Counted from the stretch's first letter, positions 12,101-27,400 are shown. The stretch is 64,000 bases of DNA from Lingula anatina (GCF_001039355.2 NW_019775430.1:169473-233472), one strand, 5' to 3'. Program-made: numbers and translations. Notes: a model not told the origin generated them from the sequence alone.

Positions 12101-15100
12101 GGACATTGTTGTAAACTAAGAATTTATATTTCACATTGTGATTAAATTAGATACAAATGAAAAGTCAATTGTCATGTTACATGTATACTCCCATATACCA
12201 GTAATATATAACTGATTTGCTCATATGTTGGAACTTGAACTTCATTAATTCACTTAATCTTGAACTAATCTTCTTTTATATTGTAATTATATATTATATA
12301 TTTTTGTATTTTATCCCCCAGATGTGGATCAACCTGTAGTTAACCTTGGGGCATGTTAAAGAATTTTGATTTTCTTAAATGAAGCTGGCAACTGTCATAT
12401 TTATTTTTGTGCGGTCCAAATGCAGATTAGGATCAGCTAAAGGTATATTAAAGTAATTTTATTTCAAATTCTTTAAAACATTTTTGTGTGTCTTTAAGTC
12501 TCCCTGTGGCTTTCCTTTCCACATTGTCTTTTAGTCTTAATTGTCCAAATGTTATCTTGCATTACTGACTGAGCCAGATACTGAAAGACAGACAGTTGCA
12601 ATTTATGTGGCTTGTTTGTACAATTTTCATCTGTTTATTTGCAAGCCTTACTGTGAAATCATGTGATGCAGGTGAGAGGTCAGAGCTTGAGGCAAGTGGA
12701 GCAAAATGAGCAGCATAGGTTTTAGTGTGTAAAATAAACTTTTAATTGTCTCAATATTATATCTAGTAATAATGACGACTGAGGTCTTCAACACAAGAAA
12801 TGTATCTGCAGAGAAAAAGTGCTCTTGTGAAGTTCGTATACCTCTACTTTTTAAAGTTCCTGGATAACGCGATGTAATTTCAGTTGGTTTGGCCATGCGA
12901 ATGTTGTGGCACGGTCTTTTGAGACTTAGTGAACCAAGAACAACACAGTCGTGAAATTTCTAGTGTTGCCTTAGTAATGCAAACGCGACTGAGGAATATT
13001 CTCCTACACTGATTGAATGTCTACCTTGATCAAGAGCAAATAAAAAGTGAGTCACAGTTAAACAGTTTGATTCTTTAATAAGAACCGATCCAGGTGGGCT
13101 CCTTCTGTTAGAGATTTATGGTACTTTGTGATTTGTTAAATTGTCTAATAAGTGTTCAATAAAACTGTTATTGTCTTTCTAATGACATAGGAACATGGGA
13201 CCTCTCAAGATTGTCCATCCCCTTGTTTACAGAGATCAAAGTATTGATTCTCATAAAATGAAGCTCATAAAATTATCAAATAAATGATTAATAATGACTG
13301 TTATTGTCTTCTTTATGATGTGCAGGTGGGAACTCTCAATATTGTCCATCCACTTGTTGTCTGATAATTAAGTCATAAAATGAGCCACACAAACTCTGCC
13401 TACGCCTTAGCTTCAATGCCGAAATCAAAAATAAAGCTGCATCAAAATATTATCTAAAAACTTAACATTACATCAAAATATATAATTGAAGTTCGAATTA
13501 ACTTTACACTCTGATTGGTTTTAGCTGGCAAACATAATGTTGGTCTTTTCAGTTGCTGTACCAGTATGTCAATTAAAGGATGATGAACAGTAAAAAATAA
13601 ACACAAGAATTGTCTTTCAAGACTTTTTTTGCTTTATTTTATCTACTGATTGACAGGATTTAAAATGTCCATGACAAATTGCTAATTATAACAGTTATTG
13701 CAAATGGCAATAGGAGAGTCAGAAAATCATCAAGACTTTCAACTGATCTACATACTGTAGAGGTATTGTAATTTCATAGAATTTATTAAACAGGTTCAAA
13801 TACCAAACATCAACCTATGGACTTTTACTTTCAGTAAATTATAATATCTTATTAGACTTATGAATTTATTAACTTGATTTGCAGCGAAATAAATTAGCAA
13901 TGAATTACCAAGTACAGGCAAATTGCATTTTTATGTTTCAATATAAAATCAGCGTCTCTATATATTAAGCTTAGTACAAGTAGCTCTTCTGCATGATGGG
14001 CATTAACATCCACGGACGTCTGCCCTCATGCAAATACCAGTGTGAGTGACAGGGTTAATACGCAAATACCGAGCATAGATTGGTGGACTCAGCACATTTT
14101 CATGGATGGAGTCCTTGTCTATGTTTCCTTGAAATATCTGAAATAAATGTTGAAGAAACAGATCAATGGAAAGTATTAAGTATTAATCACCTTAAGAGAG
14201 GATCAACCTAGTATTTGTAAAATTCTTATGTATCAGTGTGAAGTGTTGTAAAATGACTTATACTTAGAAAACCAGTGTCAGGAAATATATTCTAAATTCA
14301 TCTTAAATGCTCAAATGTTTTGGAAATTACAAAAAATTAAAAATAAAAATTTATAGTTATAGGTAATATGGCAATTCTCAGACTAACCTTGGCCTTGCCT
14401 TTCTCATCACTGACTGCTTTCATCAACAATGAATGGTTTCCATAATGCACCTGGTATTCTCTGACAAAGAAATTATAAGGACCTTCCCGTCCTTTAGTCA
14501 GAACTGCCGTCAGCTTTCTCACCCTCCCAAAGTCAAACTGAAGCCACTGATTTGTGTCTTGCGTCTTGCTGTGCCAACATTCCCCAACGCCATTTTTAGT
14601 GAATGTATATATTCTTGAAAACTGAGGTCCATAGGCAGTACTGTACGATGAAGAGGCTGTGATTTGCGCATCTGGTATTGGAGATTTTCCAGACACCAAC
14701 AGATCTCTGCAGTCTTCAGGTGGTGCAAGCGTCTCAAGTGTTTTCATCATTTGGGATATTTTCTCTGCCTGCTGCATTAGGAGTGTCGCTTGGGAGTTCA
14801 GGATCTTGTCCTGCTCTTGTACCTTCTGCTGTAGAGTGGCTATAGCCATCTTGCTTTTTGTCTCATTCTGTACTCCAGAAGCAGCTGGTAATTCCAGTGT
14901 ATAGCTGACTTTGCCATCCTTGGAGTAAGTTGGTTGACAGACATTGGTTATTGACAATTTTTCTGGAGTGACCACATTCAGGCTGATTCCAACCACGGAG
15001 TTCAAAAGAAAAACTGGTAGGATGAGTTTGAAAGCCATGACTTGTTACAGTTCGGTAGGCCTACAAATGTTAAGCAGTGCGTTTCGTTTATGGCACTACT

Positions 15101-18100
15101 GGTACAGTTGAGTGTTGTTATATGCCTTTACCCTGGGTTGATGCCTGGGTTATCTAGAAATTTTGACACTGAATTTCTGCCCTCCTTAATAAGTAATAAA
15201 TCAGTGAAGAATTTAATTAAAATTTTGATTTAGTGGTTAGAGAAATCAAATGTAAGATGATAACATTATTTACTTCGGTTTGGTAAACATGATTGTTGTC
15301 AGGCAGGATTCTACTCTTTGTGTGTATTAGATAAAAATTAAAAAAGTACTAGATAAAAGCTATAGATGTGTGCCGCACTTCATGATAGCATTCATATTTG
15401 GAAAACAAATTGATTCTGTTGACATTGTGTAATGTTAAACATTATGTTGCACCTGTAAGAAAAGCAAGATTTAGCTAGGGTACTGTATGTCACTGTGTCA
15501 TAATCCATATATTTTATCAAACATTTCTTCTTTAAAAATACATTTGAAGTCAATTTTTTGCCACAAAAGCTGACCAAATACCATCCTATCTAGTAGTTTC
15601 AAATAGAATAGCTTAGAGAAATAGCAATATTATCATATTATCTGAAAAATGATATTTGCTCTGATTTTTTCTGCTTGCTTTCTTCACTATAAACACCCTG
15701 TAGATAAGGTCAGATCAGTAGGTCAAATTTTCATCAAAACTTGTAGAAGGTTTGGTTGAAAACTCTTTTATGGCTGATTGAGTGATTAATTCTGTTAATC
15801 CATTTGTATGTCAACTTTGTTTGAGTACTATAAGACATTAGTAAAAGTGGTTTATATGTGTTACTAGGAACCCAGTGCACACTCTACCGATGCTTGGTTT
15901 AAATGTGCCTTCAAAATGATACTCTGTTACAACACAGATCTGGTAGTGGAATTGCACAGTTAACATTCTGCTACTAAGACAAAAGAAAGTAGAATGATTG
16001 AAACTGGTGCTTAATTGGATGTAGAAAGATTATCCCTGTCCCTTTGCAGAGAAAAACGTGTTTATTTGGGAGTGGGTATAGCCGTCAAATTAGGTCAATG
16101 CAAAGAGTAGCAGCTATTTCCATGATTGCATCAGTTGAGGACGTCATATTTTCCCCCCATTTTGTTAAAACCGTTCACATTGCACAACAATTGCACCCTC
16201 ACATCACAAAGGAAAGTCAGATTTCAAGAGATTTGGATCAATGACAGTGTCAGTGTTTTACATATGGAGGTGAAAGCTTTGGCTAACATTATAAATTTCA
16301 CTATTTTAATTTGGTAATGTATAAACTTCATCAAAAATCAAATTGGTACATATTATTAATTTTCATTACTAAAGAAATGTAGCATCTTGAAAATTGTATA
16401 TTAGCACATTATTTATCAGTATGCTTGGTTCTGGTGCAGGTATTTATGCATAAAATTATTACAAGATATTCCTTGACTCGAGTTCAAAACAGTTTAATCT
16501 TTAACAGGCTATGTAGTCATCTTTGCAAGTGTCCAAGCCCAACTGGTTTCTGTACACATTTATTTTTCATATAAAGACATTAAGACCATCACCAGATTTA
16601 AGTAAAAACCTGACACAAGCAGCTTCAGTCTACAAAAGTACCTTCTGTGTTGTTTCTTCCAGGAGTACTGCAATATTTTCCAGCATCGCAAGACATACAC
16701 TGCTGAGCACTCTCCAGATTGCTATGTGGGTTATACGTACCTAAAAGTTTATACAAGGGGATCTGGAATTCTTAATAAAGTATTTCATTGTTATAAAACT
16801 GAACATTAATTTGCCCTTTGTCCTTTAGCTGAAGGAATTCAATTCACAATGACTCTTATTCTATGCATAATGATTCTTTAAAAGCTCCCTTGATTGAGCT
16901 TTATATCTAGCTATACATAGGTTGTCATTCATCTTTTAAATTACATGCACACAAATATGCCCACACGCATATGCACAAAGGTATACCTGAGAGTATGATA
17001 TATAATACTTACCTGCAGGACATGGGTACTGTGTGCTCCACTCTGTGCCACTGACACAGTAGTATCCTGGGGGGCAGGAATAGCTGCTGAAGTTAGAGAC
17101 TGGACCATAGGTGGCATCACAGTAGAAGCCTGGAACACATCCAAGATGCATATATTTTATATAGGCATTTTAAGTTCTGGATTATTTCGATCATTCTAAG
17201 TATAAATTACATTCGAGGAGAGATGACAATATGGCCATTGCCTTTTCTACAAGCTTCACAATTTCCCTGGGCATATGTACATTACTTGGTCTACAAGCGT
17301 TATATAACTGCCCTGAGCATACATTACCTTACAGCTGCCCTCGGCATACATTACCTGGTCTGCAAGCCTTACAGCTACCCTGGGCATACAGGTCCTGATA
17401 CTGACCACTGGGACATTCTTGTTCCTCGTAACTTCCAAGTGGACAAAAGTGACCAGGGCTGCAATGGTGTAGGTCACTGGAATTTTGACCGGAAAGGCAG
17501 TAATAGCCTGAAATGGGGAGCATACATATTTTACAATTCAAAGATGGCAGCCATATTTATAATAATTTTAAAGCAGAATTTTAAATATACAAGCCAAGCC
17601 ATAATGTACCAACTTTTGCTTGGTTTACATCTGTATAACAATCTAAACCTTTACCCCAATTAATGCGGCCATGTGAGTGCCATTCCGAAAGTTATCCGAT
17701 CGAAAAAATTCTAACTACTTGCTGTGCAAATTATTCAACTTGAATGTTACAAAATAATCCAACAGGTTAAGTGTATGCTTTTGAAAGCTAAACCTAACAT
17801 TGTGTCTGTTAAAGCTAATAAGAACTTTTCTACTTGGTTCTTAAATTCATGGGGCTGAAAACATGTTACTTCAAATGTTTGTTCATGATACAAAAAACAT
17901 CCATGAACAATCAATGAATAAGCAGCAATAAAATAAAGTGCAGTTAAGGTCTAACAGTTATATATCTTTGCCTGCATTTGTAGATACACACCTGGGTCAC
18001 ATAAGGAACCAGGTGTACTCAAGCCTTCCTTATCGCAGTAGTAACCCTGTAAACAGGGCATACACTGGGCAATGGTCTGGAGTCCAGTTCTATTGGAATA

Positions 18101-21100
18101 GGTCCCCACTGGACAGCTGGGCTGGTGGACACTGGTGCCATTTGGACAGTAGTGACCAGTGGGACATATGTTACCTGTGACCCCATCTATAGGATCTGGG
18201 CGGGATGCAGCAAGGACACAGTAGTGACCTGCTCTACATGATCCTGTGACCTCAGAGAGACCTGGAATAGAAAATAAAGTTTTGTACAGGATCAGAAAAC
18301 TATGCAGCAAGGACACAGTAGTGAAACCTGCACTTCATGATCCTGTGAATTCAGAGAGACCTGAAGTAAGACATCATTTGCTGTACAGGATCAGGGTGCA
18401 ATGCAGCAAGGGCAAAATCCTGTGGCCTCAGAGAGATCTGGAATGAATAAGGGAATGTGTTGTACAAGATCAGAATGCCATGAAGCAACGTAGTGACCTG
18501 CACTACATGATCCTGTGACCTCAGAGAGACCTGGAATAGGAAATGATTTGATATACAGGTTTTTCAAGGTTTATCATTTATTACACATTCACAGCAATTT
18601 ACTTTCTAGCATGAAGCAATTTAGCTTTTGACAACCTTTAGATCATAATATTTTTTAAACATAAAAAACTTATCTTGTTTAAAAATAAAATTTGTTGCTA
18701 GAAATTATGAAGTATAAGTACTGTAGCTGCCCCAGTACAATACAGATGATAAGTTCCCATGGCCCCTTGGGACAGAAATGTCTTACCACCCCCCCACCCC
18801 CACAAAAAAAAAGTACCTACCTGGTCTGGCACAGTACTTTCCCCCAGGGCAGCTGATGGGCTCCCATGACCCCTGGGGACAGTAATACCCTGGCTGGCAC
18901 TCTCCCCCTGTCACCGTGGAGGGACAAAGACAGTCCCCGGTGGTGTAGTTGTCATAGTCAGATGGTTCAGAAGACCATGCAGCACGGACACAAAAATAGC
19001 CTGTAAAATACAGAGAAATAGCTGTTTCATTTAATATATTATATTAAATACTTCTAACTAAAAGTATATTATGAAACATTCCAGGATGGCTCATATCTGA
19101 ACACCCTGAGAGTTTGGCCTCATTCAGAATAGGGGACTAACTAGTTCGAGAGTCAAACATGTCAAATACTACTGTACAAGCATGCCGTCTAATCCACTAA
19201 CAGACACTGAATAGATATCCCATAGGGAAGTATTCAAGTGGGTGGGCCATATTTGACCCTTGGACTTGTTAGTCCCCTATTCTAAATGAGGCCATTGACA
19301 GCTTTATAGTCTGGCTATTATGCAAGAGAGTAACCTAAATAGTGTCCCAAGTCTGTGACAGCCCATTTACTTAATAGCAAAAAGCAAACTTGTGGAGTAC
19401 TTGGAAAAGCTAATAACGTGTCATCCCTCGATCGGTTGAATTTGTTTGAGATTTAATTACTATGCCCCTGCAGGGACGACGCGTGGAGAAGTGTGTGAGA
19501 GGCAGAGAGACTATTACAGGATTAAGCGTTCTTTCTTTCATGTAGGTCCGCCATATTTAGGTCATGGCTTTGCTAGACCTCGGCTCTTCTCATTCTGAAT
19601 GGTCCCAAATACTTACCTGCACTACAGAGTCCAGTTGGTCCAGTCAGTCCCTCCCCTGCACAGTAATATCCCCCAGGACACGGATAGCAATCAGCTAACT
19701 TCTCTCCCATAGTAGTGTTCCTGAAGTATCCCTTAGGACACTTGTACTCATAGGCATGGCCAGTCCCTTCTGGACAATAGTGACCAACAGGACACAGGTA
19801 TTCCTCATAGGATGTTAAATTTTCTGGGCAGTAGAATCCCTCTGGACAGGACATGCAAGTGCTTTGACCAGTAAGGTTGTTATAAGTACCAGATGGGCAG
19901 CTCAGGGGGGTGGACGTGCCTCCTGAACAATAGTTACCAACAGGACAAGGTGCCCCCTGGGTGGGGTCTTCCCCAGTGGGAGATGAAGTGTTGCTTCCTA
20001 TTAAGCAGTAGAAGCCAGGGTCACAGGGTCCCTGGGGGTGGCTGAGGTTAGTCCTGGCACAGTACATCCCCAGGGGACATTGGACACAATCCACTACAGC
20101 TTTGGCCAAAGGGGTATCCCTGTAGGTCCCGCTGGGGCATGGTACTGGGTCCTCTGTCTGTATTGGACAGTAGTGACCAGTAGGGCAAGGACCTCCTTGA
20201 CCAGTGCTGATGTCAGGTGTTGGAGTTCCACTGCTGGCACCTATGGAGAAAAAAAATTAAACTGTAGTGTACTTATTTGAAAAAGTTTTGCTTGTAATAG
20301 CAATAAGACCACAAACTCATTTTCTGCCAAGAAATAACTCTAACATTGAAAAATAAACCAAAAATCACTCTACCTACAATGTCACTTTACTACAGAAACC
20401 TAAATGCAGCTGACAGACATAATGAATGCCATAAGAGCATTATACATGTATTTCAGAGGTTTTGGAAAAAAAGTTCATTGAAATACATGCAATTCAAAAT
20501 AATAATAATAATAATAAATTGATTAGATAAAAATGGAAGATTATCCTACCAGATTTACAGTAGTACCCTGCCTCACACATAGCCACCCCAGACTGAGAGA
20601 TGTTTGCGAGCGGATCATACCCCGTGGCACCATGCTTGAAGCAGTAGAATCCTCCAGGACATGGAAGGCACTCATTCTCAGAGGATAAACCTGAATCATG
20701 ATAATCACACTTTGAATGTATTACCTTCATCTTCTTTCTTTTTACGTGATAGAAATTCAGTTCTGCAATTTTGACAACCTGAAAATTTACAGTATTGCAA
20801 TCCTTTCTGAGCAACAGCACAATTTCATCTGGTTTTCAATACCCCGCAGGCTCTGCCTAATTCCTCCATTAGTATAACTTGAATTATCATTTATCTTGCA
20901 CAAATCTTGTGGAACAGATTTTACTTTTGGTACAATCTGAACCATATAAATATTGATCTTCACATATATCTTCTCATAACTAAATTAAATTTTCTGGTAC
21001 GTCCCAATAAGGTCTCCCATTATGTTATGCAGAGTCCACTGTTACAGTATATGTATAAATAACATTTACCATAACTACTACTGTAAGTTCCTGGTGGACA

Positions 21101-21351
21101 TTTTGGCATATCTATGGCTGCACTCTTCGGGCAATAATGTCCCGGCAGACAGAGTCTAGGAACTATGTACTCTTCCACACTAGTGTCCAGCTCACAGTAA
21201 TAGCCAGCAGGGCACGGCCAGCAGGTGGACAGTCCAGTCACATTGGAGAATGACCCTGGGGGACACTGCTGAGATGTTGCTAAAATTATATATATATTTT
21301 TTGTAAAAATGAGTCTATGAGGGAGAGGGGGACACTGCTGAGATGTTGCTG

Positions 21352-21412
<61 letters not shown>

Positions 21413-24400
21413 TTTTTTTGTAAAAAATGAGTCTTTGAGGGGGAGGGGGGTGGGACACTGCTGAGATATTGCTGAAATCATCTAGCTGTTACTTTTCAAC
21501 TTTATGGTTTTCCAGTGAGAGTCGCTATCCAGAAAGAGGACTTAGGGTAAACAAAATATAATTTTAATTGACTCGTGCTATGGTAGAAATATTAGTGAAA
21601 TGCCAAACTTACAAGCTTATTATCTAGGGTGAGCATAATGTTAGATGTTTCACTTTTCAGCAAAATTTATTTTCAATCATTAAATTACTCATCATCATTA
21701 ATCATCATGGGTCTGGCTAAAAACAACTAGCAATTACACTAAGGGAAAGTTTATCCTTATACTAAGCCCACAAACATCATGAAGGCAAATCATTATGTTA
21801 TATCTACTGCTAATACATGATACACCATGTATTTCACTTCAAATGTAAGCTCATCATTTTCCTCTAATAAATAAAACGCCAGCAACCCAATACTAAATTC
21901 TTTTACTTATCATACTCCATTAAACTATAAGGTCTCCCTATATTACTATGCAATATGCTTCTCTACAACACTAACCAACTAGGTACTAATAAATTGAACC
22001 TTTCTTGACTGAATAATATGTATTCATTTTAACAACAGTTATACAGCTGCGTCTTTGTAAATTTTCAAATATGTGAAACAATGCATAATTGCCACGCTAA
22101 AATTTGCAAATTTTGAAAAGATCTTTAAATGACATGATGGATGAAGTATCACATTTAGCTCACCTGAACCTTCAGGACAGTAGTAGCCTATCTTGCAAAC
22201 ACCCCCTGTGGCGACATCATTCACAGGCCTTGCACTACTGCTGCCACCAATGCAGTAGTATCCTGGTGCACACAGTCCTATAGGTGTCGTTAGTGCTGTT
22301 CCATTACACACCATTCCTGGATCACAACTAAGGCAGTGACTTTCATCCTGTCCTCCAGTGAAGGCACTGTAGGTACCGTTAGGGCAGGGATGGTGGCTGA
22401 AATAAGCTGTCCCCTCTGGACAGAAATAACCAGCCGGACAGAGGTCACCAAAAGATTTCTCGACAGGAGTGGATGTGTCAGTACCTTTTTGGCAGTAATG
22501 TCCAGCATGGCATTTGACCACTGGCTGTGCCAGGCCACTCTCAGTGCATGCAAAACCTTCCGTACACAGATTACAGGCCCCTAACTCAATCTGACCAGTT
22601 TCATCAAGATAATGGCCAACAGGGCAAGGCGTTGGTAGAGAACTACCTTCGGGACAAAAGTGACCTTTGGGACAGATGATCTTTGTGTCCTCAACCGTAG
22701 CAGTGCTGTCACAGTAGAAGCCCTGAGGACAGGGGAGACAAAAGTTTGAGTTATTCAGGGGTTGGTACTCTCCTTTTGGACAAGGCTCTGGTTTGGTAGC
22801 ACCTGGTTCAGAGTAGTGACCTGCTGGTGTTGCGTGTTGTATTGCAGTGGTTGCGCCTCCTGTGCAGTAGTACCCAGCAGCACACAAAAACATGGCAGTT
22901 GAAGTCCCAATATCCGCAGCGATGCAAAAGTACCCTGGGTCACAAGGCAGACATTCACTGATGCTTTTAGCTCCAATGGATTTACTGTACGTCCCCATGG
23001 GACAAGCTGTTGGGAGAGTGGATCCTGTTGGACAGTAGCTTCCTTGTGGACACAGGTCCCCCAGGGTGCCACTGAGAGGAGCCTGAGACTGTGAACTCTC
23101 CTTGCAGAAGAAGCCAGCATCACAGAGCCCACTGGGAGCCGTCAGCCCTAACCCATCACAGTACCTTCCACCAGAACATCTGATACAATAGCTGCTGTTT
23201 GTGGAGCCACTGATACTGTTAAAGGTCCCCAGGGGGCAGGGGAGTGCATACTTACTGCCAGCCACACAGTAATAGCCAGGGGGACACTCCTTGGTTTCAG
23301 CCAAGCCTTCCTCGTCACAATATCTCCCTTGCAAACACTCCAGGCATTCAGCTTCTGACTTGATGCCAAGATCTGGGTTGTAGGTTCCTATCGGGCAAGG
23401 CAAAGCCTCTGGATGAATTGCAGCTCCAGGGCAGTAATGACCCTTGGGGCATTTATTGAATATATCTGGTGGCAGTTGCTGGCCGGGTAGACAAAGGGTT
23501 CCAGCTGGACAGACTCGAGCGGTCAGCATGAGTGTGGCACTAGTGGTGGTACTGTCACAGTAGTGACCAGCCAGGCACAGGGTGCAGTTTATGGATCCTA
23601 CTTCAGAGAACATGCCCTTTCCACATGCTAGAGGGACAAATGTGCCATTGCCTGGGCAGTAGTGACCACCTGGGCATTCTAAACATGCAAGTGCATTCTT
23701 TTCACCATAATTAGGGTTGTAGAAGCCTCTGAAAATACATCAGATTTTTCCCTACAACATATGCAAATCCCTTTATGCACATAAAATCAGTATTCATATA
23801 TTTGACACAAATGATTATTAATAAAAAGTTTTGCTTGAAAACTCACAGCTTGCCCTAAATGCAAAGAGTTGGCTAATATATAAGACTGCATAAAACATTA
23901 TGCCTGGAAACTCACGGACTGCAGGGCTCTGGGATGTGTGTCTTCTCCNNNNNNNNNNNNNNNNNNNNNNNNNNNNNNNNNNNNNNNNNNNNNNNNNNNN
24001 NNNNNNNNNNNNNNNNNNNNNNNNNNNNNNNNNNNNNNNNNNNNNNNNNNNNNNNNNNNNNNNNNNNNNNNNNNNNNNNNNNNNNNNNNNNNNNNNNNNN
24101 NNNNNNNNNNNATATATATCCAGAAGGCTGAAATATGCAATGTTACCATGGTAATCACACTTACCTTCAGGACAGTAGTATCCAGGGAAGCATTCCCCCC
24201 ATGGTTTCCATGACCCTCTCTTGCAGTAGTAACCCTGAGGGCAGGTGTAGCACTGATCAGCGCTGACCAGGTTGGTCAAGTCACTCCATGTCCCTGCGGG
24301 ACATCGGTACTTCCAAGGGAAGGTTGTTCCTGCTGGACAGTACGCACCTTTGCTGCATGGTCTCGGGCGCAACTTAAATCCGCCTGTGCCTTCCAAACAG

Positions 24401-27400
24401 GCAAAGGATGCTGGGCAGATGTCACATTCATCTGCAGAGGTCAGATTGTCTCGGTCGGTATAAGTGCCTGCTGGACAGACAGTTTCGTTTGCCATGGCTG
24501 TGCCTTCTGGACAGAAGAAACCAGCTTGACATGGGCCATCGGGCTCAGTTAGACCGTATGCCGTACACACCTGGCCAGCAGTGCAAGGCAGACAGGCTGA
24601 TGATTCCCTGGACTGGTTCACGTTAGGGTTCATGGTACCTGGTTCACAAGGCGTAGGGTCCACACTGCCTGCTGGACAATAGTGACCAATTGGGCAACCT
24701 CTGCAGAACGTTACAGCTATGCTCCCTTCATCCGGGTTATAGGTACCACCAGGGCATGGAACGGATTGATTGGTCCCAGCTGGACAGTAATGACCACGGT
24801 CACACATTGAGTATGCCTCTACAATTTCGTATGTTCCAGGAGGACAAAGTTGTCCAGCAGGACATGTTTTACAGTCGGACAATTGGCTCATTCCTGTATA
24901 TGAATTGTATGTCCCTCCAGGGCAAGGAAACTGGACGTCTGAAACTGTCCCATTGGGACAATAATGTCCCTTTGCACATATCAACATTTCAACTAAGGGA
25001 GACCCAGTCGCCCCAGTACAAGCAAAGCCTGCTGGGCAGATCAGACAGCCGCTTACACTGACCAGTCCAGTGGCATTGCCCAGTGTCCCCGGGGGACAGG
25101 GGTACTGGGTGGGGCTCACTGTACCTTCTAGACAATAGTAACCCAACTCACAGTCTCTGCCAGGCTCTGTCAAAGCAAGGCCATCACAGACTTTCCCAGG
25201 TGGACACAGAGTACAAGCCAACTCGTGTGTTTGCATTCCTGTCACGTTTCCCCAGTGCCCAGGGTGACAAGGTGCCCGTCTTTCAGTCCCTTGCCCTGTG
25301 CTAAAGAAACCCTTTTCTGTTGGCAGGCAGTGGTCTATGTGGGACGCTCCACCCCGGGTGTCTCTACCTGGTGGACACTTGGTTGGAGTATGGCTACCAG
25401 GTGGACAATAGTAACTGTCAGGGCATACAAAATATGGTCGAAATATGCCCTTCTTCTCACACAACATCCCACCAGGACACAAATCACAGTCTTCAGGGTC
25501 AGTGTTACCTTTATTGGGGCTCCACATACCCTTAGGGCATCCCTGGTACTCAGCGCCCTCTGGACAATAATGACCTTCGTAACATAACTGAGCATTAGAG
25601 CCAGGGGTGCCAGGGTGCCCCCTAGTGCCCACCTTACAAATCCACCCGGCGACACAGGGAAGACAGTAGGTGATATTGCTGGCACCGGTCATGTTACCAT
25701 AGGTACTTTTGGGACACAGTATGCTTATCTTACCATCTGGACAATACGAGCCTGAAATACATACACATACATATATTGCATACACAAACATATACTTATT
25801 ACAGCTACTCATTCTGCCAAATTTGAGTAGAATGTTTAATTAATTAGGATTCTCAGTTTGCTATAATGTAAAATGTTATATTGCTTCTTGCCAGTTTAAA
25901 TTATAATCATTTTGTAGGTCAATATATTAGCCTAAAATAATCTTTTTCACTAGAGCACCTTCTTGGCAAATATCACTTTGGAACACATAAGATGTGTTAA
26001 CATCAGTTTTAACTTTAACTTTTAAATTAAATATTTTTACTTGAGTTTAGGTTAAATAAGGCCATTTTAAATAAAACCTGATGTGAACATTACCTATTGG
26101 GCAAATATCCTGTGGGGGTTCACTGCTGGTCCTGTTGATGCCACACATGTACCCTGGAGAGCAAGGGGAACACTCCATGACGGAGGTGCTACTGTATGTA
26201 CCCATTTGACAAATTAGGGGTGGTATGTCCTTTTGTGCACAATATGAGCCTGCGGGACACGGGGTGCACTCCACCTGACTGCCAAGACTGTATGTGCCAT
26301 TCTCACACTCCTCGCTGGTCTGGTTGGTGAATGGACACTTGCGCCCTGCTTCACACGGTGTGCACATGCTGGCTCCTAGCAGGGAGTACGTGCCCACTGG
26401 ACACTGGGTCCTATATCATGTTAAATAATAGTGCTTAATATCTTAATTGGGGCATTTCTTAAGTGATTGAATCACTTGGGAATTAAAACATATGTACAAA
26501 ATTTGAATGTTAAAAGTTTATTTGAAGAATAAAAAAATTAGTAACAAAAAATATACTAAAATGAATGAAATATACAAATTGATACAACATAGATACCGTA
26601 CTATACAAAATTTCAGAGATATATGTGAAGCCTGCACTTTCAGTCAATTTGGCTTTTATTACAAGTAAAAAAGTTCAACTCAAGGCACCAAGTTTTTGCA
26701 GTTTTCCTTTCGTTGTCACTTACCTGTTTAATGAAGAATCACAAGCGTAGCCAGCAGGGCAAGCGTCACACGCAGCTTGAGAGCCTATGCTGAAGTACCC
26801 CGAGTTACACGGTAATCTCTCAGCGCTGTCCACACGGGGGCACTCATAGCCTGGGATACACAGGGTACAACTGGTGGAACCAGCAACAGCATAAGTACCA
26901 GGATGACAGGCAAAGGTTTGATTGGAGGTTGTACTTGGACAGGCAAAACCAGCTGAGCATTGAGTACATGCTGTTTGGTTACCTGGAAATAGAAAGATAG
27001 GCCAGACAAAATGATATGTAGTTTAAGCAGCAGCCACTCCCTGTAAACAGTGCAATTGATGAAATTCATTTAATTTTTTTTTTTAATTTTAAACATAATA
27101 TGAGAATTGCGTAGCAGCTTTACTTCAGGTTAGTTGGTGTTTTTTTCCTCATCTCTATTTAGGGTGTGTGGAAACATCAAATCTACAGCATGGGCAATTT
27201 AAGACCTTATTTAAAAACAAAAACACTAAGGTCTATGCAGGGTTTATTTTTAAGCTATTGCTTAAAAATAAGCATTTCTTATTAGACCCAAACATTCTGA
27301 ATCAAGCTATTTAAATGGTAACATATCATGCACGGCCTTCTAATTTTAAGTGCTGTTTAAAAGGCAAGAAAAAATGAAGACTTCTATGATGATCACAAAT

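Noticed and set aside
12648..12896. 82-codon minus-strand frame inside the large intron
   Set aside because: No domain, signal peptide, repeat pattern or matching splice context; composition is that of the intron.
22290..23369. Additional long frames in other readings of the GCC2/GCC3 exons (both strands)
   Set aside because: Shadows of the real Cys-repeat frame; they lack the CPxGxYC pattern and splice-phase agreement.
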